DNA from: an uncultured Flavobacteriaceae bacterium
GTDB taxonomy: Bacteria > Bacteroidota > Bacteroidia > Flavobacteriales > Flavobacteriaceae
DNA: 64,000 nt
Direction of reading: 5' to 3'
Assembly (NCBI GenBank): GCA_947502975.1
Contig: CANNBV010000007.1
Coordinates: 124,001 to 188,000 of the forward strand
Position 1 is the stretch's first letter, and the number at the start of each line of letters is the position of its first letter. A model generated the notes under the pieces. The model saw only the letters and a list, made by a program, of their open reading frames with translations. It ran no database searches and was not told the origin of the DNA. Shown here in pieces: positions 52,027 through 61,517 of this stretch. A program made the translations under genes and the position numbers.

Positions 52027-53797
52027 TTTATTAATTAAAGAGGGTATAGGCGTTCAAAATTGGACATACATTTTAGTAGGTGTTACATTTGCTATTTACA
52101 TAGGTATCGCTATATGGTCTAGAGCAAGTTCTACAAAAGAATTTTATGTTGCAGGAGGAGGTGTTTCGCCTCTGGCAAATGGAATGGCTACAGCCGCAGA
52201 TTGGATGAGTGCAGCGTCTTTTATTTCTATGGCTGGTATTATTTCTTTTGCAGGATACGATGGCGCGGTTTATTTAATGGGTTGGACTGGTGGTTATGTG
52301 TTATTAGCACTACTGTTAGCTCCTTATTTAAGAAAATTTGGAAAGTTTACCGTACCAGATTTTATAGGTGATAGATATTATTCTAAAACTGCACGTTTTG
52401 TTGCAGTTTTATGTGCACTTTTAGTGTCCTTTACTTATGTAGCAGGACAAATGCGTGGTGTTGGCATTGTATTTTCTAGATTTTTAGAAGTTGATATAAA
52501 TACAGGTGTTATTATAGGAATGCTTATCGTTTTATTTTATGCCGTTTTAGGAGGCATGAAAGGTATTACATATACACAAGTTGCACAATATTGCGTGTTG
52601 ATTTTTGCGTTTATGGTACCTGCAATTTTTATTTCGATTCAAATGACAGGAAACCCGATACCACAATTAGGATTTGGTGATACCTTGTCGGATGGATCTG
52701 GAACATATTTACTAGATAAATTAGACGGGTTAAGTACAGAATTAGGTTTTGATAAATATACCGAAGGCTCAAAGTCTACCATAGATATTTTTGCTATAAC
52801 ACTCGCTTTGATGGTAGGAACAGCTGGACTACCACACGTTATTGTTCGATTTTTTACAGTGAAACGTGTTAAGGATGCGCGTAAATCGGCTGGAATTGCT
52901 TTGTTACTTATCGTTATTTTATATGCAACTGCACCAGCTGTTGCTGCTTTTGCTAGAACTAATTTAATTGAAACGGTTTCTAATCAGCCTTATAGGAATG
53001 TACCTGAATGGTTTAGTAAATGGGAGGAAACTAAGTTGATAAGCTTTACAGATAAGAACAATGATGGATTAATTCAATATGTAAAGGGTGATGCTTATTT
53101 AAAAGGCGAAGATGGAAAATTTGATTTTGAGCGTCCTAACCTCAGTACAACTAACGAACTTTATGTTGACAGAGATATTATGGTATTGGCAAATCCAGAA
53201 ATTGCAACATTACCAGATTGGGTAATTGCATTGGTTGCTGCAGGAGGATTAGCTGCTGCATTATCTACAGCAGCTGGTTTACTGTTGGTGATTTCATCTT
53301 CTGTATCTCATGATTTGATTAAAAAAATTATTAAGCCTTCAATTTCTGAAAAAGGAGAATTAGTAGCAGCACGCTTATCGGCTGTTGGTGCAGTTTGTGT
53401 TGCAGGCTATTTTGGTATTAATCCACCAGGATTTGTAGCAGCTGTAGTGGCCTTGGCTTTTGGATTAGCTGCGGCATCATTTTTTCCTGCTATTATTTTA
53501 GGGATTTTTTATAAACGGATGAATAAAGAAGGTGCCATTGCAGGTATGGTGGTAGGTATTACGGCAATGTTACTTTATATGATGAAATACAAGTTAGGAT
53601 GGTTTGATGAAACGCTTCCTGATAAAAGTGAATGGTGGTTTGGTATTTCACCTGAAGGTTTTGGAACGGTTGCTATGGTTTTGAATTTTGTAGTATCTGT
53701 GGTGATTATGAAGTTTACGCCAGCACCACCAGAGAATGTTCAGGAAATTGTTGAAAATATAAGAATACCAAGCGGGGCAGGAGAAGCTACGCACTAG
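52016..53797 (+). CDS. Sodium:solute symporter (SSS family, acetate/monocarboxylate type)
   Basis: About 593 residues. In-frame ATGs lie at 51998, 52010, 52016 and 52019; 52016 is chosen because it gives a short overlap with the DUF4212 gene. About 13 helices with the SSS core G-G-V-S-P-L-A-N-G-M-A-T-A-A-D-W and T-A-G-L-P-H-V-I-V-R-F. An external loop at about 325-385 carries D-K-N-N-D-G-L-I-Q, a calcium-loop-like stretch that I believe is normal in this subfamily. The next gene is acs, so the substrate is probably acetate or a similar short acid. Confidence 0.9.
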   Translation: MMFSLLIKEGIGVQNWTYILVGVTFAIYIGIAIWSRASSTKEFYVAGGGVSPLANGMATAADWMSAASFISMAGIISFAGYDGAVYLMGWTGGYVLLALLLAPYLRKFGKFTVPDFIGDRYYSKTARFVAVLCALLVSFTYVAGQMRGVGIVFSRFLEVDINTGVIIGMLIVLFYAVLGGMKGITYTQVAQYCVLIFAFMVPAIFISIQMTGNPIPQLGFGDTLSDGSGTYLLDKLDGLSTELGFDKYTEGSKSTIDIFAITLALMVGTAGLPHVIVRFFTVKRVKDARKSAGIALLLIVILYATAPAVAAFARTNLIETVSNQPYRNVPEWFSKWEETKLISFTDKNNDGLIQYVKGDAYLKGEDGKFDFERPNLSTTNELYVDRDIMVLANPEIATLPDWVIALVAAGGLAAALSTAAGLLLVISSSVSHDLIKKIIKPSISEKGELVAARLSAVGAVCVAGYFGINPPGFVAAVVALAFGLAAASFFPAIILGIFYKRMNKEGAIAGMVVGITAMLLYMMKYKLGWFDETLPDKSEWWFGISPEGFGTVAMVLNFVVSVVIMKFTPAPPENVQEIVENIRIPSGAGEATH

Positions 53798-53825
53798 TTT
53801 TATAAACTGACTTTGGCAGGCACGT

Positions 53826-53919
53826 GCGTTAGGGATTGTAGCGGCAGCTTTTGGCGAGGCGTGCATCGAGCCAAAACTATTAGCGGAAAGCCCGACCACG
53901 CCATAGCGTGGTAACGCCC
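53826..53919 (+). repeat. Structured intergenic repeat, scaffold I, copy G
   Basis: GCGTTAGGGATTGTAGCGGC, arm AGCTTTTGG/CCAAAACT, AGCGGAAAGCCCGACC, arm CCACGC/GCGTGG, and TAACGCCC. It is the most regular copy: outer stem, inner GGG/CCC stem and both arms all pair. Its arms are unlike those of the other copies. It lies between the symporter gene and acs. Confidence 0.82.
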
Positions 53920-53995
53920 AAATTGAAATTCAAAAAAAATTACAGAGCATGCCATAATTTATTAATTTAGGCAACTCAATAAATTTACAGACTAC

Positions 53996-55903
53996 ATGAG
54001 TAATTATCACATAAAACATTTAGAGGAGTACTATCAAGTTTATAGAAAATCGGTTAGGGAACCTGAGAATTTCTGGGAAGAGGTTGCAGAGGAACATTTT
54101 TTATGGTACAAAAAGTGGGATAATGTGCTAAGTTGGGATTTTAAGAAACCTGAGGTGAAGTGGTTTGAAGGTGCGAAATTGAATATTACGGTGAATTGTA
54201 TTGACCGACATTTAACCACAAATGCTGATAAAACGGCTATTTTATTTGAGCCGAATAATCCAGAGGAAGCTGCGGAACATATTACTTATAAACAGTTGCA
54301 TAAGCGTGTTTGTCAGTTTGCAAATGTATTGAAGGATAAAGGTGTTGCAAAAGGAGATCGCGTTTGTATTTATTTACCGATGATTCCTGAGTTGGCTATT
54401 GCTACATTGGCATGTGCACGTATTGGTGCTGTGCATTCGGTAGTATTTGCTGGGTTTTCTGCTACAGCTTTGGCTACAAGAATTAATGACAGCGATTGTA
54501 AAATGGTAATTACAAGTGATGGATCTTATCGTGGTGCTAAAACGATTGATTTAAAAGGTATTGTAGATGAGGCTTTAAATGAGTGTCCTTGCGTGGATTC
54601 TGTTTTAGTAGTGAAGCGCATTAATTCTGATATTAATATGAAAGCAGGGCGTGATGAGTGGGTACAACCTTTACTTGAGAATGCTTCAAAAGATTGTAAT
54701 CCAGAGGTTATGGATGCAGAAGATCCTTTGTTTATTTTATATACATCTGGTTCTACAGGAATGCCAAAAGGTATGGTGCATACTACAGCTGGTTATATGG
54801 TGTATACGGCATATACGTTTAAAAATGTATTTCAGTATAAAGAAGGTGATGTGTATTGGTGTACTGCAGATATTGGTTGGATAACAGGACATAGTTATAT
54901 TGTTTATGGGCCTTTAGCAAATGGAGCTACAACGGTAATGTTTGAAGGCGTGCCTAGTTATCCAGATTTTGGGCGTTTCTGGGATATTGTAGAAAAGCAT
55001 AAAGTAAATCAGTTTTATACTGCACCGACAGCTATTAGAGCATTAGCTAAAGAAGGTTTAGAAGTTGTAGAAAAATATAATTTGTCTTCCTTGAAAGTTT
55101 TAGGTTCGGTTGGAGAACCCATAAATGAAGAAGCGTGGCATTGGTACAATGATAATATTGGTAAAAAACAAAGCCCCATTGTGGATACATGGTGGCAAAC
55201 CGAAACAGGCGGTATTATGATAACGCCAATACCATTTGCAACTCCAACAAAACCTACATATGCTACATTGCCATTTCCAGGCATTCAACCTGCGCTGATG
55301 GATGAGGAAGGGCAGGAGTTAACCAAAAACCAAGTGACAGGACGTTTGTGCATAAAATTCCCATGGCCAAGTATGGCTCGTACTATTTGGGGTAATCACC
55401 AACGTTACAAGGACACCTATTTTTCTGCTTTTGAAAATAAGTATTTTACAGGTGATGGTGCTTTGCGTGATGAGGTTGGCTATTATAGAATTACTGGTCG
55501 TGTAGACGACGTTATTATAGTTTCCGGACATAATTTAGGAACTGCACCTATTGAAGACGCCGTAAACGAACATCCAGCTGTAGCTGAAAGCGCTATTGTT
55601 GGGTTTCCTCACGATATTAAGGGCAATGCATTGTATGGCTATGTGATCTTAAAAGATGTTGGTGAAGGGCGTGTTCATGATAACTTGCGTAAAGAAATAA
55701 ATCAAATTATTACAGAACATATAGGACCTATTGCAAAACTTGATAAAATTCAATTTACTAAAGGCTTACCAAAAACACGTTCTGGAAAAATTATGAGACG
55801 TATTTTAAGAAAAATTGCTAGTAATGATACGAGTAATTTAGGTGATACAAGTACATTGTTGAATCCTGAGGTTGTTCAGGATATCATGGATAATGTGTTG
55901 TAA
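53996..55903 (+). CDS. acs: Acetyl-CoA synthetase
   Basis: 635 residues, activating acetate to acetyl-CoA through acetyl-AMP. Motifs of the adenylate-forming family: A3 Y-T-S-G-S-T-G-M-P-K-G near 248-258, W-W-Q-T-E-T-G near 397-403, A8 T-G-R-V-D-D-V near 500-506, and the acetylation-site Lys in P-K-T-R-S-G-K-I-M-R-R near 596-606. Full length. It follows the acetate-type symporter, giving an uptake and activation pair separated by a dispersed repeat. Confidence 0.97.
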   Translation: MSNYHIKHLEEYYQVYRKSVREPENFWEEVAEEHFLWYKKWDNVLSWDFKKPEVKWFEGAKLNITVNCIDRHLTTNADKTAILFEPNNPEEAAEHITYKQLHKRVCQFANVLKDKGVAKGDRVCIYLPMIPELAIATLACARIGAVHSVVFAGFSATALATRINDSDCKMVITSDGSYRGAKTIDLKGIVDEALNECPCVDSVLVVKRINSDINMKAGRDEWVQPLLENASKDCNPEVMDAEDPLFILYTSGSTGMPKGMVHTTAGYMVYTAYTFKNVFQYKEGDVYWCTADIGWITGHSYIVYGPLANGATTVMFEGVPSYPDFGRFWDIVEKHKVNQFYTAPTAIRALAKEGLEVVEKYNLSSLKVLGSVGEPINEEAWHWYNDNIGKKQSPIVDTWWQTETGGIMITPIPFATPTKPTYATLPFPGIQPALMDEEGQELTKNQVTGRLCIKFPWPSMARTIWGNHQRYKDTYFSAFENKYFTGDGALRDEVGYYRITGRVDDVIIVSGHNLGTAPIEDAVNEHPAVAESAIVGFPHDIKGNALYGYVILKDVGEGRVHDNLRKEINQIITEHIGPIAKLDKIQFTKGLPKTRSGKIMRRILRKIASNDTSNLGDTSTLLNPEVVQDIMDNVL

Positions 55904-55976
55904 ACTATTTTTGTAAATAACCCACTAGTTACCTAATTCCAGAACATTTGTAATCATCATAGTGTTTGGTTTGTAA

Positions 55977-55984
55977 TACTTTTG
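55977..55984 (+). promoter_or_regulatory. -7 element of the GH16 gene
   Basis: TACTTTTG, full TAnnTTTG match 20 bp before the first ATG. No TTG at proper -33 distance; a TTTG occurs 26 bp upstream. Confidence 0.4.
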
Positions 55985-56003
55985 TATAAACCTTAAAAAT
56001 GTT

Positions 56004-57197
56004 ATGATGGTAAGAAGAATTGCTAATAATAAACATATAGTATTTCTATTAACTTTGTGCTTAAGCTTGGCTTTAATTGGCTGTAGCAATGACAATGATG
56101 AAACTGAACAAGATCCCAAAGAAGAAGTTGATATCATTGATCCCTCTATTTCTTGTCCTTCTGATATCAATGAAACGATTGATGTCTTTTCTAGTGGAAA
56201 AGTAATTACTTATACAGCTCCTGAAGGAACTGATAATTTACCTGGAGTTACTACAACACGAATTGAGGGTTTAGAATCTGGAGCTACTTTTCCAGTAGGT
56301 ACAACTACTATTACTTTTGAAGCAAAAGATGCTGCAGGTAATACAGCAACCTGTAGTTTTGATATTACAGTTACAAAAGATGCGCCTTCTGATACTATGC
56401 CGTTTTTTGTGGATGTAAACCCTACACCAGATGGCAAAACATGGAGTAAGGTTGAAAATTTATCTGATGAATTTGATGGTAATACTTTAGATGAATCTAA
56501 ATGGCTAAATACAGATCCGGGTAGATGGATTGGTAGGGCACCTGGAATTTTTAAGAAAAATACAGTGAGTGTTACCGATGGCAATTTAAAATTAACTGCA
56601 TATAAATTAGATACCCCAGAAACAGTTAATGGCAATATATATACGCATGCAGGCTCTTATATTGGTTCTAAAACTGCTGCTCAAGTAGGAACATATGCAG
56701 AATGTAGAATGAAAGCTAACAAAACATTTATGTCTTCTACATTTTGGTTAATTAATCACAGAAATGAACAAACAGGTTGTGATGTAAGAGTTACTGAATT
56801 AGATATTCAAGAATGTGTAGGACAAATAACTACCACAGCAAATTGGGCGCAAACATTTGATGAAACTATACACTCAAATACACATAGCAGACAAGCAGCT
56901 TGTAATGAAACGCCCACTGGTTCTGAAGGAAATAACACAGGATTAGGAGGTAAGGCTTGGGCCGATTATCATATTTATGCAGCTTGGTGGAAAAGTGCCA
57001 CCGAAATAGAGTTTTACTTAGATGGAAAAAAAGTTTACAGCGTAACACCAAAAGCAAATTTTGATATAGAAATGTATATGCGTATGGTTGTAGAAACTTA
57101 CGATTGGAATCCTGCTCCTTCAGATGGAGGTATGACTGGAACTGAAGCCGAAAGAACTACCTCATATGATTGGGTGAGGACATGGGAACTAAAATAA
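56004..57197 (+). CDS. GH16 beta-agarase/porphyranase-like surface lipoprotein with HYR domain
   Basis: 397 residues. Lipoprotein signal ending A-L-I-G-C (Cys27), followed by S-N-D-N-D-E, the acidic stretch that in Bacteroidota directs lipoproteins to the cell surface. Residues about 45-125 are an HYR (immunoglobulin-like) domain. The GH16 jellyroll from about 148 has W-I-G-R-A-P-G-I-F typical of agarase-type enzymes and the catalytic motif E-L-D-I-Q-E (Glu265 nucleophile, Asp267, Glu270 acid/base). The likely substrate is a red-algal galactan, but laminarin or carrageenan cannot be excluded. It stands alone, not in a SusC/SusD locus. Confidence 0.88.
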   Translation: MMVRRIANNKHIVFLLTLCLSLALIGCSNDNDETEQDPKEEVDIIDPSISCPSDINETIDVFSSGKVITYTAPEGTDNLPGVTTTRIEGLESGATFPVGTTTITFEAKDAAGNTATCSFDITVTKDAPSDTMPFFVDVNPTPDGKTWSKVENLSDEFDGNTLDESKWLNTDPGRWIGRAPGIFKKNTVSVTDGNLKLTAYKLDTPETVNGNIYTHAGSYIGSKTAAQVGTYAECRMKANKTFMSSTFWLINHRNEQTGCDVRVTELDIQECVGQITTTANWAQTFDETIHSNTHSRQAACNETPTGSEGNNTGLGGKAWADYHIYAAWWKSATEIEFYLDGKKVYSVTPKANFDIEMYMRMVVETYDWNPAPSDGGMTGTEAERTTSYDWVRTWELK

Positions 57198-57215
57198 AAT
57201 TAAAATCAAGATAAT

Positions 57216-57248
57216 AAAAACCCTATAAGAATCATTCATAGGGTTTTT
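57216..57248. terminator. Bidirectional terminator between GH16 and FAH-family genes
   Basis: AAAAACCCTAT/ATAGGGTTTTT, an 11-bp perfect stem with an 11-nt loop between two converging genes. Confidence 0.85.
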
Positions 57249-57260
57249 ATCTATATAATA

Positions 57261-57875
57261 TTAAATCATCTTAAAATCTAAAAGCAATTCTCCTTCAATA
57301 GAAGCTTGTAAATGATCGCCTTTGTGAATTAGCCCTGTTCCCGAAGCAGGAGTTCCTGTAAAGAATAAATCGCCTTCGTTTAAGGTCATAAATTTTGAGA
57401 CATAAGAGATAATTTCAGCAAAATTGTAAATCATCATAGAAGTATTACCTACTTGTTTTTGCTCTCCGTTTATTTTTAAATCGAAATTAATAGTATTTAA
57501 ATCTGAAAATTCAGAAATTGGTTTAAAGTTTGAAATTGGAGAGGCGCCATCAAATCCTTTAGCCAATGCCCAAGGCCATTTCAGCTCACGATTTGCTTTG
57601 AGAACGTCTGTTGCTGTATAATCTATTCCTACAGCAATACCACTAATATGAGATGCAACATCGGCTTCAGAAATGTTTTTGCCTGCAGTTCCTATTTTAG
57701 CAACAAGCTCAACTTCATAAACAATTTCATTTGTAATTTCTGGATAAGGAACATCGTCATTTCCTGTAACTATAGTACTATCTGCCTTTAAAAAAATGAG
57801 TTGCTGTCCATTTTTTAATGCTGCTACTTCAGATAAATCGTTAACATAATTTTTACCAATACCTATGACTTTCAT
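57261..57875 (-). CDS. Fumarylacetoacetate hydrolase family protein
   Basis: 204 residues from the ATG at 57875; a longer frame adds 23 unlikely residues. The FAH fold is marked by M-K-V-I-G-I-G-K-N-Y at the start, the metal ligands in E-I-V-Y-E-V-E-L near 64-71 and I-G-I-D-Y-T-A-T-D near 98-106, and F-F-T-G-T-P-A-S-G-T-G near 170-180. Small members of this family hydrolyse acylpyruvates or decarboxylate oxaloacetate. The substrate is not evident from the neighbours. Confidence 0.9.
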   Translation of the reverse strand: MKVIGIGKNYVNDLSEVAALKNGQQLIFLKADSTIVTGNDDVPYPEITNEIVYEVELVAKIGTAGKNISEADVASHISGIAVGIDYTATDVLKANRELKWPWALAKGFDGASPISNFKPISEFSDLNTINFDLKINGEQKQVGNTSMMIYNFAEIISYVSKFMTLNEGDLFFTGTPASGTGLIHKGDHLQASIEGELLLDFKMI

Positions 57876-58000
57876 TTTTAATTTTGTTTTGTAAAGTTGC
57901 TGTGAAAGTATAAAATTATTGAAGAAGATTAAAGACAAAAACATTCAATTTTAATCACTCATTAATTTTGCGTTAATTTGAAAAAGATAATTGATATTTT

Positions 58001-58519
58001 ATGATTAGAAGTGATTTAACATCAAAAGAATACAATCCGTATTTCCAAATTTATTTAAATAAGTTATCAGATGATTTACATTTAGATGATGGATTTCAAA
58101 AAGGAAAAGAGGCCGTTGTTGAGTTCTTCTCGTCATTACCGAATGATACCTATGATTATGCATACGCAGAAGGAAAGTGGACTGTAAAAGAGGTTTTTCA
58201 ACATTTAATAGATACTGAGCGTGTATTTATATATCGTTGTTTTAGAATCGCTAGAAGAGATACTACCTCATTAGCTGGATTCGATCAAGATGACTTTATA
58301 AAGACATGTAATGCTAATTCAAAATCCATAGAAGTATTACTTGAGGAATTTACAGCTGTAAGGCATAGTTTTATGGTATTGCTAAAAACGTTAAGTCAGG
58401 ATGATTTAAAATTTATAGGAACAGCTAGTGGTTTTCCAGTGTCAGCTAGAGCTATCGCTTTTATTAATTTAGGGCATTATCTCTGGCATATAGATATCAT
58501 AAAAGAGCGATACTTGTAA
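58001..58519 (+). CDS. DinB/YfiT family four-helix metal protein
   Basis: 172 residues of the DinB superfamily. The three-histidine metal site is seen as His in E-V-F-Q-H-L near 67-72 (following W-T-V-K-E), and H-Y-L-W-H near 159-163. Often thiol-dependent transferases; in organisms with bacillithiol some members use that thiol, which fits the bshB1 gene in this window, but this is only suggestive. Its stop is 1 bp from that of the converging MFS gene. Confidence 0.85.
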   Translation: MIRSDLTSKEYNPYFQIYLNKLSDDLHLDDGFQKGKEAVVEFFSSLPNDTYDYAYAEGKWTVKEVFQHLIDTERVFIYRCFRIARRDTTSLAGFDQDDFIKTCNANSKSIEVLLEEFTAVRHSFMVLLKTLSQDDLKFIGTASGFPVSARAIAFINLGHYLWHIDIIKERYL

Positions 58520-58520
58520 A

Positions 58521-59726
58521 TTAAACTGTCACCGCATTCATTTTTTTTCTCATAATTAGAAAAACGGAAACAGATAATAATCCAAATATTGAGAAGCCAA
58601 TGAAGAGTGGTAATACTGAGGTAGAGACAAAACTCCCAATAAAATTTGCAATTGGCACTGCTAAAACTGTACTAACAAATCCATTAATTGCCGCACCGAT
58701 ACCTGCAATATGACCTAAGGGTTGCATAGCTATAGCACGAAGGTTTCCAAATAGAAAACCTACAGCAAAAAACTGTAATGCAAAAAAACTTAGTAAAACA
58801 TAAATACTTGGGTTATTACCTGAGTAAAATAAAACCACATATAGTACAGATACTACAGAATATGCAATAGCTGCAATATATGCCATACGCCACATGCCAT
58901 ATTTTTCAACCAGTCTACTATTAAGATAAGTGGCTAAACCCACAGATATTGCTAAACTTGCAAAAATATATGGGAATAATTCTGCTAAATCATATTGCAC
59001 CTGAAAAATTTGCTGTGATGTACTTAAATATACCATAAAAGAACCAGTAATAAACCCAGATACGAATGTAAATGCTACTGCTTCTTTATATTTTACAAAT
59101 TCTTTAACTCCATCGATAAAAAGGTGGGAAGAGAATTTTATCCGTTTTTCTTTTGGGAGCGTTTCTGGTTGACGTAACCAAAACCAAACCATAATTATGA
59201 CTCCAAATAATAGATTAAAATAAAAAACAGATTCCCAATTGAAACTATTAATGAGCCATTGCCCGAGTGTTGGTGCAACTACTGGGACTAAGATGAAAAA
59301 CATTACAATTATGGACATTACTTTCGCCATGTAATCTCCACTAAATAGATCTCTAATCATCGATAATGCAATGCTTCGTGGAGATGATAAGCCAACACCT
59401 TGTAATACACGGCCAATAACCATCACTTCAAAATTTTTAGTTGTAACGCAGATTATACTAGCAATAATGAATAATACAAAACCAATATAAACAATAGGTT
59501 TTCTCCCAAAACTATCAGACAAGGGGCCAAACAGCAATTGTCCGAAACCGATACCTAAAAATATCATTGTTATTAATAGCTGATTATCGCTAGTGTTAAT
59601 CACTCCTAAATGATTTCCAATTTCTGGAAGCGCTGGTAATAGCGCATCAATTGATAAAGCTACGATAGACATTAAAGACGCCATTAAGGCAATAAACTCA
59701 AACTTAAAGTGCTGTTCTTTTTGCAT
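58521..59726 (-). CDS. Bcr/CflA-type multidrug efflux MFS transporter
   Basis: 401 residues with 12 membrane helices. The MFS motif A appears as G-P-L-S-D-S-F-G-R-K-P near 66-76, and the drug:H+ antiporter features A-L-P-E-I near helix 1 and R-V-L-Q-G-V-G near 106-112 are present. It would export drugs or metabolites across the inner membrane. Monocistronic. Confidence 0.92.
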   Translation of the reverse strand: MQKEQHFKFEFIALMASLMSIVALSIDALLPALPEIGNHLGVINTSDNQLLITMIFLGIGFGQLLFGPLSDSFGRKPIVYIGFVLFIIASIICVTTKNFEVMVIGRVLQGVGLSSPRSIALSMIRDLFSGDYMAKVMSIIVMFFILVPVVAPTLGQWLINSFNWESVFYFNLLFGVIIMVWFWLRQPETLPKEKRIKFSSHLFIDGVKEFVKYKEAVAFTFVSGFITGSFMVYLSTSQQIFQVQYDLAELFPYIFASLAISVGLATYLNSRLVEKYGMWRMAYIAAIAYSVVSVLYVVLFYSGNNPSIYVLLSFFALQFFAVGFLFGNLRAIAMQPLGHIAGIGAAINGFVSTVLAVPIANFIGSFVSTSVLPLFIGFSIFGLLSVSVFLIMRKKMNAVTV

Positions 59727-59854
59727 GGAACAAAAGTATTGTATTTTATAAGTAATTAAATGTATTCATCATTTTATAACACAATGTTATCATTGCTAAA
59801 TTTGATTGCAATTCGATTTTGTTTTACGCTTTTATCTGTTTTTGAGGATTTTAC

Positions 59855-59862
59855 TATTTTTG
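59855..59862 (+). promoter_or_regulatory. -7 element of the TPR-LuxR gene
   Basis: TATTTTTG, full TAnnTTTG match, 33 bp before the TTG start. No TTG at -33. Confidence 0.45.
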
Positions 59863-59894
59863 TAGTATTAGCAAATTAACAATACCCTATAGAT

Positions 59895-61517
59895 TTGGTG
59901 TCAACTAAAACCAATTACTCTCTTAAAACAATTGGGACGTGCTTGATTTTTTTACTCTCTTATATAACTTGTAGAGGACAAGAACAAGTAAATTATTATA
60001 ACCTTTTAGATTCTGCATCTGTTTATATTGATATAGATGCTAAAAAGACATGGAAGCTTTTGGATAGCATTCCAAAGCCTCTTTATAAGCATATAGATGG
60101 TAGAATTTCTGAGTATTATGCAATAAAAGCACTATTGCATGATGAGTACAATCAGTATTCTAAATTTCATCAATCAAATATTCTTGCATTAAAATATGCC
60201 ATACTAGAAAAAAACTATTGTGTCGCTGGACAGGCTAGTTTAGACTTACATACAGATAAATATCTGATAGCTGGTGATACCATAGACACTAAATATTTAG
60301 ACCAAGCAATACTCTATTTCGAAAAGTGTAAGGATGATAAATTTGCGGTTTTACAGATTGAGCAAATGCAGGCATATTATCTGTCTTTAGGTGAGAAATT
60401 GGAAGAAAGCAATACGATTTTATTAAATAAACTAGACTACTATTCTAGTATAAAAAATGAAGAAGGGTATTATTACATGTTTGCAAACTACCTGCTAGCA
60501 TCTAATTATTTACAATTAAAACAGCTAGATAAGGCTCGCACATATTTTAATGAGTTAAAAAGCTTAAAAGATAATAATACAATTTTACCCTATAATCATA
60601 AGTCTTTTATAGCTTCAATGGATTTATTTATAGCAGAATTCTATTTTGAGAAGTCTCAGATAGATTCCACACTACATTATCTGCAAAATGCATCTAAAAA
60701 TTCAAAACTTATGGCAGGAGATGTACTTAAAGATTATTATAAACTATCTGCAAATATTTATAAACAAACCAATAATATTGAAACATCTAAGGTGTTTATA
60801 GATTCTTTAGTTTCATTTCAAGACAATCTTTATTTTAATAATGTTGATGCAAGTTTTGATATCAATAATAGCTTACTAAAAACCGAATCAGAGTTAGGTG
60901 ATCAAAAAAAGCAAAAAGTGTTATTTAAAAGTGTTATGTTTTGCTTAATAGGGCTACTGTTTTTAATAACCTTGTTATACTTTCTATTTTACAGAAGGTA
61001 TAAATTTGAACTTAAAACTGTAGAAAGTAAAGCTGTCGATGTATATTATTTAAAATCGAATAATGAACAACTAGCTGTTAAAGTTCATGGTTTAGAAGAA
61101 TATATAAAAAACTTAAAACAAGAAGTAAAAGATATAGCATCAGTAAAGTGCTTAAACCATCAAAAGTTAAAGATTAAAGAACTTTACACAAACTTACATA
61201 TCAACTCGTCAACAATTTTAGATAAAGGAGAAAGTCATTTAGAATTAATAAATGATTTAAATATTGATTTTTTTAAAAAGATAAGTGTGCTATATCCACA
61301 ATTAAATAAGTCTGAAGTTATTATTTGTTACTATGTGCTTATTGGATTTACAAATAAAGAGATTGCTGTATTTTTAAACACCTCAATTAGATCAGTAGAA
61401 AGTAAGCGTTATAGAATATCTAAAAAAATAAATTTTGACAAAAAACAGATTACACTTTCTCAACACTTACAAAAAACATTTAAACAAACATTACATCATG
61501 CAATGATTATTAACTAA
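59895..61517 (+). CDS. Membrane-spanning TPR sensor with LuxR-type DNA-binding domain
   Basis: 540 residues. There is no ATG start: TTG at 59895 or GTG at 59898 must be used, and both lead into the signal peptide (I-G-T-C-L-I-F-L-L-S-Y-I). Residues about 30-330 are TPR-like helices outside the cytoplasm. One membrane helix at about 345-366 is followed by a coiled coil and a C-terminal helix-turn-helix of the LuxR/GerE type (L-N-K-S-E-V-I-I-C-Y-Y; F-T-N-K-E-I-A-V-F-L-N-T-S). This topology suits a one-component regulator that reads periplasmic signals. Target unknown. Confidence 0.85.
   Translation: MVSTKTNYSLKTIGTCLIFLLSYITCRGQEQVNYYNLLDSASVYIDIDAKKTWKLLDSIPKPLYKHIDGRISEYYAIKALLHDEYNQYSKFHQSNILALKYAILEKNYCVAGQASLDLHTDKYLIAGDTIDTKYLDQAILYFEKCKDDKFAVLQIEQMQAYYLSLGEKLEESNTILLNKLDYYSSIKNEEGYYYMFANYLLASNYLQLKQLDKARTYFNELKSLKDNNTILPYNHKSFIASMDLFIAEFYFEKSQIDSTLHYLQNASKNSKLMAGDVLKDYYKLSANIYKQTNNIETSKVFIDSLVSFQDNLYFNNVDASFDINNSLLKTESELGDQKKQKVLFKSVMFCLIGLLFLITLLYFLFYRRYKFELKTVESKAVDVYYLKSNNEQLAVKVHGLEEYIKNLKQEVKDIASVKCLNHQKLKIKELYTNLHINSSTILDKGESHLELINDLNIDFFKKISVLYPQLNKSEVIICYYVLIGFTNKEIAVFLNTSIRSVESKRYRISKKINFDKKQITLSQHLQKTFKQTLHHAMIIN

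Noticed and set aside
3959-53919. Intergenic repeats as integron attC sites, because they start with GCGTTAGG and end with TAACGCC.
   Set aside because: An attC site has the opposite order (RYYYAAC first, GTTRRRY last). The copies are scattered over 50 kb between housekeeping genes and no integrase is present.
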